This document shows positions 8,310 to 16,919 of a stretch of DNA of 64,000 bases, one piece after another. The position numbers and the translations under genes were made by a program. The DNA lies in assembly GCF_042648505.1 (NCBI RefSeq), contig NZ_JBHRXK010000008.1, positions 1 through 64,000 on the forward strand, given 5' to 3'. The stretch's first letter is position 1; every line of letters begins with the position of its first letter. Below the pieces are notes generated by a model that was not told the DNA's origin, ran no database searches, and saw nothing but the letters and a program-made list of their open reading frames with translations. This DNA comes from Lysobacter_L cavernae (GTDB taxonomy: Bacteria > Pseudomonadota > Gammaproteobacteria > Xanthomonadales > Xanthomonadaceae).

Positions 8310-9710
8310 TCAGGGGCGGATGCGCTGGATGTTGGTGATGCGGTCGACGTAGGTCTGCTTGCCGTTGAACAGCAACGGCAGCAGCGGTGAGACCGTGACG
8401 CCATTGGTCTTGGCGCGCGCGACCTGGCCGTCGGGGCCGAGGTAGCTCAGGCCGGTGGTGTCATGGATCACGTACGGCCCGCCGTCGATCTGGCCGATCA
8501 CCATCATCACGTGGCCGGGAATGTAGACGAGATCGCCGACCTGCAGGTCACGCACGACTGCCATGCGCTTGGCGTGGTTGTCCTTGTCGCTGAAGGCGAT
8601 GCGGTTGAGTGCCGGGCTGACTGCCTGGTCGCTGGTGTTGCGCGGCAGCTGCACGCCCATGCTGCGGTAGACCTCGGAGACGAAACCGCTGCAGTCACGG
8701 CCGTTGTAGGAATGGCCCCAGCCGTAGCGTTCGCCGAGAAACTTGAAGCCCTGCGTGATGATGTTTCGCTTGCTCAGCGGCAGGGCATGGCCGGCGGTGT
8801 CCTCGCGCTTGGGCAGCAGCGCCGGCGCGAAACGCAGCGAGCCATCGGCGCCGCGCACCGGCAGTTCGATCACGTGCGAGGTGTAGGGGTGCTGGCCGTT
8901 GACCGGCTGGTTGGCTGGCCAGTCGGCCAGCACCGGCACGCGCGTGCCCATGTCTAGCTGCAATTCGGAGACGGCCGGCTCCTCGCGTGTAAACACGGTG
9001 CGGGCGGTGGCACCGGTGACGATGCGGTAAGGCGTCTTGCGCGCGTAGCCCAGCACCTGCTCGGCGCTGCCTTGCGCGATGCGGCGCTTCTCGACCCAGG
9101 CCATGTAGCGCGGGCTGGCCACGAACCACCACTGGCCGTCGCGGCTCTCGTGCACGATCGCGACCGGGTCGCCCGGGAACAGGGCACTTTCCTGGAAGCG
9201 GTCGATGTCGGTGTCACCGCGCGAGCTGAATACGCGCAGATGCGTGGGGAAGGCGCGCAGGTCGGCGCGCTGGGTGGTCAGGCCGTAACGCGGCGGCTGC
9301 TCGGCGGGGACCGCGTCGAGGTTGGCGTTGTCCACCACCGCGTCGATCGTGGTTTTGGCCACTGCCTGGCCCTGCTCGTTGAACAGGGGCTTGCTCGGGC
9401 GTTTGGACAGCGCCCCGATCCAGGCCGCGACCTGTTGGCGGTCGAGCATGGCGGGCAGGGTGGCCAGGTCCCGCACCGAGCGGTCGAGATGGAGCAGACG
9501 CGCGTTCTGTGCCGCGATCGCCGTGTCGTCGAGCACGACGTGGTCGGCATCGGGCTGACGCGCCACCCAGAAGTCCGGGTTGAGGTGGGCCTCTTCGATG
9601 CCGATCACGCCGTGCGTAGGCACAGGCGCGGGTTGCTCGCGCGCGGCGAGCGGCTGCGCGGCGGCGAGGAGCAGGGCGAAGGGGATCAGCAGTTGCATCG
9701 ACACTCGCAT
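8310..9710 (-). CDS. SH3-domain NlpC/P60 endopeptidase (gamma-D-Glu-mDAP type)
   Basis: 466 residues with a cleavable signal peptide (MRVSMQLLIPFALLLAAAQPLAA). Central bacterial SH3-like segments (for example FPGDPVAIVHESRDGQWWFVAS... around residues 170-270) precede an NlpC/P60 domain: catalytic Cys in YNGRDCSGFVSEVYRSMG near residue 338, His in IPGHVMMVIG near 398 and a polar third residue in IHDTTG near 415. The arrangement matches dipeptidyl-peptidase VI/YkfC-type enzymes, which cut the D-Glu-diaminopimelate bond of stem peptides with a free N-terminal L-Ala. The product L-Ala-D-Glu is the substrate of the next gene, 42 bases downstream. It starts 19 bases after the DUF819 gene, so the three are almost certainly cotranscribed. 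Periplasmic location is inferred. Confidence 0.9.
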   Translation of the reverse strand: MRVSMQLLIPFALLLAAAQPLAAREQPAPVPTHGVIGIEEAHLNPDFWVARQPDADHVVLDDTAIAAQNARLLHLDRSVRDLATLPAMLDRQQVAAWIGALSKRPSKPLFNEQGQAVAKTTIDAVVDNANLDAVPAEQPPRYGLTTQRADLRAFPTHLRVFSSRGDTDIDRFQESALFPGDPVAIVHESRDGQWWFVASPRYMAWVEKRRIAQGSAEQVLGYARKTPYRIVTGATARTVFTREEPAVSELQLDMGTRVPVLADWPANQPVNGQHPYTSHVIELPVRGADGSLRFAPALLPKREDTAGHALPLSKRNIITQGFKFLGERYGWGHSYNGRDCSGFVSEVYRSMGVQLPRNTSDQAVSPALNRIAFSDKDNHAKRMAVVRDLQVGDLVYIPGHVMMVIGQIDGGPYVIHDTTGLSYLGPDGQVARAKTNGVTVSPLLPLLFNGKQTYVDRITNIQRIRP

Positions 9711-9729
9711 GGATTCAAACCCCCGTGGG

Positions 9730-10872
9730 TTACAGACCGGACAGCACGCCGGCCATGAGCAGGCCGATGCCGGTGCCGAGCACCAGCCCCAGCATCGCCA
9801 GCAACACCGCCGCCGGCACCAGCGCCCGTGAATAGGTCGCGGCCAGCACTGGTGCGGTGGCGACGCCGCCGATCTGCGCGAGCGAGGCGATGCCGCACAG
9901 GTACAGGTCGAAGCGGAACACGCGCGCGGCCAGCAGGAACAGCGCGATATGCAGGATCAGCACGGTGAAGCCGACCAGCACGAACAACGGTGCCGTCGCC
10001 AGGCCGGCGAAGTTGCTCTGTGACGCCAGCACCGCGACCAGGCAGGCGAGCAGGGCGCCGGCCAGTGGCGCCGGCACCGGTGATCGGGCCAACGGCGTGC
10101 GTGCGAGGATCAGGCCGGCGGCGGTCGCGGTCAGCACGGTCCAGGCCGTCGTGGTCAACAGCCCGTTGGTCGGCAGCCGCGTGGCGAGCAGGGCAGCGCC
10201 GTTGCCGACCAGCAGGGCGATGCCCAGCCACAGCAGCACGCTACCCGGCCCGGCTTCGCCCATGGCATGCGGCTCCACCGCGGGCAGCGGTGGCCGCGTA
10301 TCGGCGCGGGTCCAGCGATCAAACGCCGGCGCAAAGCGCGCCGCCGAGAACAGCACCACCACCCACACCGAGTAGCACAGCGCATCGGCCAGCAGCACCG
10401 ACGGCAGCAGGTTGTCCGGCAGACCGATCGATTGCTTGACCGCGACCAGGTTGGCCGAGCCACCGGTCCAGGTGGCACTGAGTGCGGCCAGCATCTTCCA
10501 GCCGTCCGCAGGCAAGGCATGGCGGAAGATCAGGTAGCCGAGCACGATGGCCAGCAGGATGCTCAGCATCGCGCATGCGAACACCGCCAACATGCGCGGA
10601 CCGAGCGCGAGGATCGCGCGTAGATCGCAGCCGACCATCAGCAGAAACAACAGCGCTGGCAGCAATTGCGCGATCAGCGTGCGTTGCGCGGTCTCGATCT
10701 CGGACGTGGCCCGCCACAGCCCGGCGACGGCCAGCGCGGTGACGAACAGGTAGGTCAGCACGATCGGCGGCAGCAACGAGAACACGCGCCATTGGAAGCG
10801 TTTCTCCAGCGACGGGAACAGGCCGGCCGACAACAGCAGCACCGCCAGGTAGGGCCAGACCGCCTCGATCAT
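9730..10872 (-). CDS. DUF819 family membrane protein (putative permease)
   Basis: 380 residues, nearly all hydrophobic, with about ten to eleven predicted membrane spans. The segment WTGGSANLVAVKQSIGLPDNLL is the signature of the DUF819/YjcL family; a second inverted-repeat-like half (TAPLFVLVGFTVLILHIALFLLAARVFRFDLYLCGIASLAQIGG) fits a transporter fold. The function of the family is not established. It is the first gene of the leftward unit: GAGGGG lies 6 bases upstream of the ATG, and a perfect TTGACA -35 box lies at 10949-10944. The tight clustering with murein-peptide enzymes suggests import of the peptide or of a product, which is inference. Confidence 0.82.
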   Translation of the reverse strand: MIEAVWPYLAVLLLSAGLFPSLEKRFQWRVFSLLPPIVLTYLFVTALAVAGLWRATSEIETAQRTLIAQLLPALLFLLMVGCDLRAILALGPRMLAVFACAMLSILLAIVLGYLIFRHALPADGWKMLAALSATWTGGSANLVAVKQSIGLPDNLLPSVLLADALCYSVWVVVLFSAARFAPAFDRWTRADTRPPLPAVEPHAMGEAGPGSVLLWLGIALLVGNGAALLATRLPTNGLLTTTAWTVLTATAAGLILARTPLARSPVPAPLAGALLACLVAVLASQSNFAGLATAPLFVLVGFTVLILHIALFLLAARVFRFDLYLCGIASLAQIGGVATAPVLAATYSRALVPAAVLLAMLGLVLGTGIGLLMAGVLSGL

Positions 10873-10919
10873 CGCTTCCCCTCAAGAACGCCAGACGATG
10901 CCTGCCGCCACTGCTGCAG

Positions 10920-10949
10920 AATACAAACTTCATTAGGAGTAATTGTCAA
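10920..10949 (-). promoter_or_regulatory. Putative sigma-70 promoter for the leftward unit
   Basis: Reading leftward, TTGACA (10949-10944) is separated by 18 bases from TGTATT (10925-10920), giving a start about 40 bases ahead of the DUF819 ATG. The -35 box is consensus and the -10 box matches 4 of 6. The -35 box forms one arm of the palindrome at 10945-10964, so a protein bound there would block or modulate this promoter. Confidence 0.6.
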
Positions 10950-10964
10950 GAATAAATTATTGAC
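10945..10964. promoter_or_regulatory. 20-bp palindrome in the divergent promoter region, candidate RpiR operator
   Basis: The sequence GTCAAgAATaaATTaTTGAC is symmetric at 16 of 20 positions. It sits in a markedly AT-rich 30-base island within the 147-base gap between the divergent units. Each arm contains an outward-facing -35-like hexamer (TTGACA leftward, TTGACC at 10960-10965 rightward). Part of the symmetry could simply reflect the two promoters, but the AAT/ATT core is not needed for that. The RpiR-family regulator two genes downstream of DUF819 is the natural candidate binder. Confidence 0.5.
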
Positions 10965-11019
10965 CGGCCCATCCAGCCATGTTACACAGCGTTGACAGGG
11001 CTCCCAGGTGGTCGTCTGC

Positions 11020-12525
11020 ATGGACAGTTTCGTGCTTGCGCTCGAATCGGCAACACCCCGGACACGACGCCGTCGCATCGGCGCGGGGGCATGGCTGTCC
11101 GCGCTGCTGCTCATGGCGCCAGCGTTTGCTGCCGGACCGGCGCCTGTCGCCGAGGTGGTGACGATGGTCGATGCCGGGCGGTTCCAGGCCGCGCAGGGTC
11201 AGATCACCGCGGCGCTGGCACGCCCTGATCTCGACGCCGACACGCGCCAGGCCCTGGAGTTCGAGCGCGAGCGCATGCGTCGCATCCGTCTGGATTTCCC
11301 GCTGACCGAAGACCAGGCCAAACAGCGCCTGCGCGAACGTATTCCGGATATGCGCGACGACGAATTCGCCGAGTGGAAGGCGAGCAATCAGCTCGAGCAC
11401 CTGGTCATCGACGGCCAACCGTTCTATTTCAACCGATCCGTCTCCAACCTGTTCCTGCTCAATCCGCAGGCCGCCGCGCGGCGCTCGCCGCAGCCGGCAC
11501 CATCGAGCCAGGGGCAGATGGAGGGCGCCAACGCCTATCACGTGCAGGCGTTGCGCGAGGCCCGCGCCAGCGGCAAGACCAGCGTGGCACCGCGTCGGGT
11601 GCGCGTAACCCAGTCGATCGTGGTCAACGCCGATGCGGTGCCGGCCGGCGAGACGGTGCGGGCGTGGATCCCGTACCCGCGCGCCTTGCCCGGTCAGCAG
11701 GAAGGCCTTCGTTTGATCGGCAGCGTGCCGGCCAAGCCGGTGGTCGCGCCGGAGTCGACACTGCAGCGCACGGTGTATCTCGAACAGCCGGCAGCCGCGG
11801 GCCGGCCGACCACGTTCTCGATCACTTACGAACTCACGATCTTCGGCCAGGTCCATACCATCGACCCTGCCAAGGTCGTGCCGGTCGGCGAGCGCCCCGA
11901 CCTGGCCGAGTATCTGGGCGAGCGCCCGCCGCACATCGTCTTCAGCGACGACATCAGACGGTTCTCGCAACAGGTCGTCGGCGACGAGAAGAACCCGTAT
12001 TGGATCGCGCGCAAGTTGTTCGAGGCGGTCGACAAGACCCCTTGGGGCGGCGCGCGTGAATACTCGACCCTGTCCAACATCAGCGACTACGCGCTGCACG
12101 CCGGCCATGCCGACTGCGGCCAACAGACCTTGCTGCTGATGACGCTGCTGCGCCTCAACGGCATACCGGCGCGCTGGCAGTCGGGCATGGTCTATTCCGA
12201 CGGCGACTACGACAACCTGCACGACTGGGGACAGCTGTACCTGGCCCCGCATGGCTGGGTGCCGATGGATGTCAGCACCGGGCAGTTCAAGGACGCCAAG
12301 GACCCGGGTATCGAGTGGTTCTATCTCGGCGGGCTCGATGCCTATCGCATTGCCTTCAATGACGATTACGGAACGGATTTCTTTCCGCCGAAACAGCATT
12401 TCCGATCGGAAACCGTGGACTCGCAACGCGGCGAAGTGGAGTGGGCAGGGGGCAACCTCTACTTCGACCAGTGGGACTACACCTTTGAGGCACAGGTACT
12501 ACCGGGAATGCGGACAAGAGACTGA
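11020..12525 (+). CDS. Exported transglutaminase-like (papain-fold) protein
   Basis: 501 residues from the ATG at 11020, chosen because AGGTGG lies 8 bases upstream; an in-frame GTG at 11008 is the alternative. An N-terminal hydrophobic signal (GAWLSALLLMAPAFAA) follows an Arg-rich stretch. A helical region (residues 40-150) precedes a beta-sandwich-like section and a transglutaminase core with Cys (HADCGQQTLLLMTLLRLNG, near residue 364), His (NLHDWGQLYL, near 401) and Asp (VPMDVS, near 416). The family includes peptidases and amidases as well as crosslinking enzymes. As first gene of the rightward unit, 38 bases before the TonB receptor, it may process peptides in the periplasm. The substrate is unknown. 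Confidence 0.8.
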   Translation: MDSFVLALESATPRTRRRRIGAGAWLSALLLMAPAFAAGPAPVAEVVTMVDAGRFQAAQGQITAALARPDLDADTRQALEFERERMRRIRLDFPLTEDQAKQRLRERIPDMRDDEFAEWKASNQLEHLVIDGQPFYFNRSVSNLFLLNPQAAARRSPQPAPSSQGQMEGANAYHVQALREARASGKTSVAPRRVRVTQSIVVNADAVPAGETVRAWIPYPRALPGQQEGLRLIGSVPAKPVVAPESTLQRTVYLEQPAAAGRPTTFSITYELTIFGQVHTIDPAKVVPVGERPDLAEYLGERPPHIVFSDDIRRFSQQVVGDEKNPYWIARKLFEAVDKTPWGGAREYSTLSNISDYALHAGHADCGQQTLLLMTLLRLNGIPARWQSGMVYSDGDYDNLHDWGQLYLAPHGWVPMDVSTGQFKDAKDPGIEWFYLGGLDAYRIAFNDDYGTDFFPPKQHFRSETVDSQRGEVEWAGGNLYFDQWDYTFEAQVLPGMRTRD

Positions 12526-12563
12526 CCGCGGCCACGGCCATCACATCAGCAACTGGAGGGGAC

Positions 12564-15500
12564 ATGAACAGCAAGGGGTTGCGCAGGACCGCATTGTGTA
12601 TCGCGATGGGTGTGTGTTTGTCGTCTGCGCTGTCGTTGCAGAGCGCGCATGCGGCCAACGATGACGGCTCGCTGGTGGGACGCGCCACGGCCGGCGCGGA
12701 GGTCACGGTACGCAATCCCGATACCGGCTTCACCCGCACGGTCAGAGCCGACGCCAACGGCAACTACCGTTTCCCGTTCCTGCCGGTCGGCAACTACACG
12801 TTGCAGGCCAACAAGGATGGTGCACCGCTCGGCCAGCCGATTGAGGTCACGGTCAGCCTCGGCAACGCCGCCAACGTCAACGTCGGTGGCGACGCCACCA
12901 ACCTGGCGACGGTGCAGGTGGTCGGGTCGCGGGTGGTCACTCCAGTCGACGTCACCTCGACCGAATCGGCCACCAATGTCACCCGCGAGGAGCTGGGCCG
13001 CCTGCCGGTTGAGCGCGACGTGCTCTCGGTGGCGACCCTGGCGCCGGGCGTGAACAAGGGCGAGTTCGGCGGCGTTTCGTTTGGTGGCTCGTCGGTGGCC
13101 GAAAACACGGTCTACATCAACGGCCTGAATGTCACCGATTTCTACAACCGGGTCGGCTTCTCGTCGCTGCCGTTCTCGTTCTTCCAGGAATTCCAGGTCA
13201 AGACGGGTGGCTATTCGGTGGAGTTCGGCCGCACCACCGGTGGTGTCATCAATGCCGTGACGCGTTCGGGCACCAACGAGTTCCAGGCCGGTGCGGATAT
13301 GGTTTTCGACAACTTGCTGCAGGCCCACTCCAGCAACAAGCCCGGCATCATTTCCCGCTACGACGAGACCAACAAGAACAACAATTACAGCGTGTGGGGC
13401 TCCGGTGCCCTGATCAAGGACCGGTTGTTCTTCTTCGGCATCTACGAGAAGCGCGATCTCGATACCACCAATACCAACGACACCGGTGAGACCCAGTTTG
13501 TCGACAGTTCCGACAACGACTTCTGGGGCGCCAAGCTGGACTGGCAGATCAACGACAGTCACCTGCTCGGACTCTTCGCCTTCTCGGACAAAAACGAGAA
13601 TGTCGAGGACAGCTACCCCTTCGACTGGACCACCGGCAATCGCCTCGACTCGCGTGAGAACCGCACGTTCAGCCAGAGCGGTGGCGACAACTGGGCCCTG
13701 ACTTACACCGGCTACCTCACCGACACTTTCTCGATGAAGGCGCTGTATGGCAAGAACGAGCGCAATTCCTCGGTCAACAGTCTCAATGACGATGCCTGCA
13801 ATCTAGTGCAGGACCGTCGTGAGAGCAGTGACTTCATCGGTTGCACCAGCAACACCGCCGTCATCGATCGTACCGACGAACGAGAGGCGGCCCGCCTCGA
13901 CTTCGAGTGGTCCTTGGGCTATCACCTGCTGCGTTTCGGCGCGGACCGTGAGACCAACACTTCCGATTACCTCAGCCGCTACCCAGGCGATGGCCTGCGC
14001 TACGAGATCAACCGCGTGCCGGGAAGCCGAAGGGTGAACGGGACGCCGGTGCGTGACGGCGTGACCGCCTACGTGCGCACGCGCGAAGTGGCCAACGAGG
14101 GCGAGTTCGAGACGCTGAACACCGCGTACTACGTCGAGGACAACTGGTCGGTCACCCCGAACGTCGTGCTGAATCTCGGCCTGCGACTGGAAGCGTTCGA
14201 TAACAAGGACGCAGCCGGCAACAGCTACATCAAGATGGACGACATGCTGGCGCCGCGCTTTGGCTTTTCCTGGGACGTCAACGGCGACGCCCGCACCAAG
14301 GTGTTCGGCAACCTCGGTCGTTATTTCCTGCCGGTTGCCAACGTCATCAACATCAAGCAGGCCGGTCCGTTCCTCGATGCCCGCAGGTTCTTCGAGTTCG
14401 ATGGTTTCACCACTTTCACCAACCCCTCTACAGGCCGGGCCTATCCAGCACCGATCCTCGGCGCCGAGATCGGAACAGTGGATGACACGCAAGGCAACGG
14501 CATGGTCGGCGACCTGCGCAGCGAGGTCGATGCCGACATGGACCCGGTCTACCAGGACGAGCTGATCCTCGGCTTCCAGTCGATGCTGGCCGACAACTGG
14601 TCGTGGGGGGTGCGCGGCATCTACCGTCGCCTGAACAACGCCATCGACGACATGGAGATCTCCGACACCGGCTATTGCCAGGGCAACGTCGACAAGGCCG
14701 ATGGCGATGGTTACTCCGATGCGGGCAGCTACCTGGGCTTCGTCATGGGCAACCCCGGCAAACCCACCAGTGTCTACGTCGATACCGACTGCGACGGCAC
14801 CCCGGACAGCTACACCACCATCGACACTTCGCAAGCCGGCTGGGCGCTGTACGACGACGCCGGTAACTACCTCGGCCAGCGCGGCTGGGACAAGCCCAAG
14901 CGCACCTACAAGGCGCTGGAGTTCGTCATCGACCGCGCCTGGGACGACCAGTGGTCTTTCAATGCCTCCTACACGCTGTCCTACAGCGAGGGCAATGCCG
15001 AGGGACCGGTCAACTCCGACACCGACTTCGCCGACTCCGGTCGCACCGAGGCCTTTGACAATCCGTTTGTCGACTTCAACGGTGTCGGTTACCTGCCCAA
15101 CGACCACCGTCACCAGTTCAAGTTCCGTGGCACCTATGCGTTCAACGAAAACTGGCAGGTCGGCGCCACCCTGGACGCGCAGTCCGGCCGCCCAGTCAGC
15201 GAGTACGGTGCCGGTAACCCGGTCGACGACACCGAGTTCCTGAGCCACTACATCTGTGCGCAGAACTGTACGGAAGATTTTGCGCCGTCCGAGCGCATCT
15301 ATCGACTGTCCCGACGTGGTCACTATGACCGGTTGCCGTGGACCTTCGATCTCGGTGCGAGTATCTCCTACCACACCACGATCGGCCGTTCGAACCTGAA
15401 TGCCAAGCTGGCCTTCTACAACCTGCTCGACCAGGAGCGCGTGCTCGAAGTGGACGAAACGCTGGAAGACCAGAATGGCATCGGCACGCTGCGACCGGAG

Positions 15501-15566
15501 TTTGGTCGCGGTACGGTCTACCAGTCGCCACGTTACGCCCAGTTGATGGTTTCGATCGACTTCTGA
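12564..15566 (+). CDS. TonB-dependent receptor, Oar-like, with N-terminal carboxypeptidase-regulatory-like domain
   Basis: 1000 residues with a signal peptide ending near AHA-AN (about residue 31) and GGAGGGG-type ribosome binding sequence (ctggagggg) just upstream. Residues ~35-110 form a CarboxypepD_reg-like beta domain (GRATAGAEVTVRNPDTGFTR, then NGNYRFPFLPVGNYTL). A plug domain follows (TNVTREELGRLPVERDVLSVATLAPGV; VKTGGYSVEFGRTTGGVINAVTRSG), then a long beta-barrel ending in the aromatic RYAQLMVSIDF typical of outer-membrane insertion. Oar-type receptors take up large or peptide ligands and work with the TonB system. Its neighbours suggest transport of murein fragments or peptides, which is inference. 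A strong terminator follows directly. Confidence 0.92.
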   Translation: MNSKGLRRTALCIAMGVCLSSALSLQSAHAANDDGSLVGRATAGAEVTVRNPDTGFTRTVRADANGNYRFPFLPVGNYTLQANKDGAPLGQPIEVTVSLGNAANVNVGGDATNLATVQVVGSRVVTPVDVTSTESATNVTREELGRLPVERDVLSVATLAPGVNKGEFGGVSFGGSSVAENTVYINGLNVTDFYNRVGFSSLPFSFFQEFQVKTGGYSVEFGRTTGGVINAVTRSGTNEFQAGADMVFDNLLQAHSSNKPGIISRYDETNKNNNYSVWGSGALIKDRLFFFGIYEKRDLDTTNTNDTGETQFVDSSDNDFWGAKLDWQINDSHLLGLFAFSDKNENVEDSYPFDWTTGNRLDSRENRTFSQSGGDNWALTYTGYLTDTFSMKALYGKNERNSSVNSLNDDACNLVQDRRESSDFIGCTSNTAVIDRTDEREAARLDFEWSLGYHLLRFGADRETNTSDYLSRYPGDGLRYEINRVPGSRRVNGTPVRDGVTAYVRTREVANEGEFETLNTAYYVEDNWSVTPNVVLNLGLRLEAFDNKDAAGNSYIKMDDMLAPRFGFSWDVNGDARTKVFGNLGRYFLPVANVINIKQAGPFLDARRFFEFDGFTTFTNPSTGRAYPAPILGAEIGTVDDTQGNGMVGDLRSEVDADMDPVYQDELILGFQSMLADNWSWGVRGIYRRLNNAIDDMEISDTGYCQGNVDKADGDGYSDAGSYLGFVMGNPGKPTSVYVDTDCDGTPDSYTTIDTSQAGWALYDDAGNYLGQRGWDKPKRTYKALEFVIDRAWDDQWSFNASYTLSYSEGNAEGPVNSDTDFADSGRTEAFDNPFVDFNGVGYLPNDHRHQFKFRGTYAFNENWQVGATLDAQSGRPVSEYGAGNPVDDTEFLSHYICAQNCTEDFAPSERIYRLSRRGHYDRLPWTFDLGASISYHTTIGRSNLNAKLAFYNLLDQERVLEVDETLEDQNGIGTLRPEFGRGTVYQSPRYAQLMVSIDF

Positions 15567-15572
15567 CCCTCG

Positions 15573-15609
15573 GAGCGGCCCGCTGTCGAAGCGGGCCGCT
15601 CATCTTTTT
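15573..15609 (+). terminator. Rho-independent terminator after the TonB receptor
   Basis: GAGCGGCCCGCT (15573-15584), loop GTCGA, AGCGGGCCGCTC (15590-15601) form a perfect 12-bp stem followed by ATCTTTTT. It would stop much of the transcription from the upstream promoter, so the decarboxylase and following genes may depend on read-through or on a promoter in the short remaining gap. Confidence 0.92.
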
Positions 15610-15656
15610 CGCTTGTGCGCGGCGCACGAGCGGCCTCCTGAGTCCAGACCCTTCCG

Positions 15657-16919
15657 ATGCTTCAAGCCCTGCGTGCGAACAGCCTGTTCGACGGGGTCGA
15701 CCTGCAGGCGCTGGCCAGGCAGGTCGACACGCCGTTCTACGCCTATTCGGCCAGCGCGATCCGCCAGCGCATCGGCGCCCTGCAGTCGGCCATGCAGGGG
15801 CTGGACACGCGCCTCTGCTTTGCGGTCAAGGCCAACTCCAACCTCGCGGTGCTGCAGTTGATGGCGCAATGCGGCACCGGTGCGGACATCGTGTCAATCG
15901 GTGAATTCCGGCGCGCCCTGCGGGCCGGCATCCCGGCAGATCGGATGGTGTTTTCCGGTGTCGGCAAGACGCATGACGAGATTGCCGAAACCCTGATGGC
16001 CGGTGTCTGGAAGTTCAACGTCGAATCCTACGATGAGTTGCAGTTGCTGCAGCGCATTGCCAGTGAACAGTCCATCACGGCCCACGCCGCCGTGCGGATC
16101 AATCCGGACGTCGATGCCGGCACTCACGAAAAGATCTCCACCGGCAAGTCGGAGAACAAATTCGGCGTCAGCATCGACGAGGCGCGTACCTGGTTTGCCG
16201 GCCACGCCGATTTTCCAAACGTCCGATTGGACGGCCTGCATGCGCACATCGGCTCGCAGATCCTGAGCGTGGCGCCGTTCCGTCTGGCCTTGCAGCGTGT
16301 CGCCGCGTTCTGGCGGGAACTGGTCGCCGCCGGTCACAACCTCGCCAGCATCGATGTCGGCGGTGGCCTCGGGGTGTGCTACCGGTCGGGAGTCGACCAA
16401 CCGGTGCCGACCGAGGATTACGCGGCCGTGATCCGCGCCGCCTTCGCCGATTTCGATGGCGTGCTGGTGCTGGAACCGGGGCGCTGGCTGGTGGCCGAGG
16501 CCGGGGTGCTGATGACCCGGGTGATCCGGGTCAAGCCCGGTGCCGGTCGCCAGTTCCTGGTCGTGGACGCGGCGATGAATGACCTGCAGCGTCCAGCGTT
16601 GTACGACGCCTGGCATGAAATCGTCCCGCTGCACGACGAAGTGCGTCCGACGACCTGCTACGACGTCGTCGGCCCGGTCTGCGAAACCGGCGATACCTTC
16701 GCCGTCGATCGCGCGATGCCGGCGTGTGTGTCCGGTGATCTGTTGATGATCGCCGGCGTTGGCGCTTACGGTGCCTCGATGGCTTCGACTTACAACTCGC
16801 GGCCGTTGACCGCGGAGGTGCTGCTCGACAACGGTCGTTATGCCGTCGTGCGCCGCCGCCAGAGTTTTGAGGAAATGGTGGCCGGCGAGCAGCTCCCGCA
16901 CGCGTGGCACACCGCATGA
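15657..16919 (+). CDS. lysA: Diaminopimelate decarboxylase (PLP, alanine-racemase fold)
   Basis: 420 residues, standard length for LysA. The PLP lysine is in CFAVKANSN near residue 59; other family marks are GADIVSIGEF, NPDVDAGTHEKISTGK, LHAHIGSQI, IDVGGGLGV, EPGRWLVAEAG, VGPVCETGD (the second active-site Cys/Glu motif) and GAYGASMASTYNSRP. It decarboxylates meso-diaminopimelate to L-lysine in the cytoplasm. Here it is not beside dap genes but begins an apparent three-gene unit with a serine hydrolase (ATGA overlap) and a VanX-type dipeptidase, so a role in using mDAP freed from murein peptides is plausible. The genome may carry another lysA for biosynthesis, which this window cannot show. 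Confidence 0.92.
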   Translation: MLQALRANSLFDGVDLQALARQVDTPFYAYSASAIRQRIGALQSAMQGLDTRLCFAVKANSNLAVLQLMAQCGTGADIVSIGEFRRALRAGIPADRMVFSGVGKTHDEIAETLMAGVWKFNVESYDELQLLQRIASEQSITAHAAVRINPDVDAGTHEKISTGKSENKFGVSIDEARTWFAGHADFPNVRLDGLHAHIGSQILSVAPFRLALQRVAAFWRELVAAGHNLASIDVGGGLGVCYRSGVDQPVPTEDYAAVIRAAFADFDGVLVLEPGRWLVAEAGVLMTRVIRVKPGAGRQFLVVDAAMNDLQRPALYDAWHEIVPLHDEVRPTTCYDVVGPVCETGDTFAVDRAMPACVSGDLLMIAGVGAYGASMASTYNSRPLTAEVLLDNGRYAVVRRRQSFEEMVAGEQLPHAWHTA

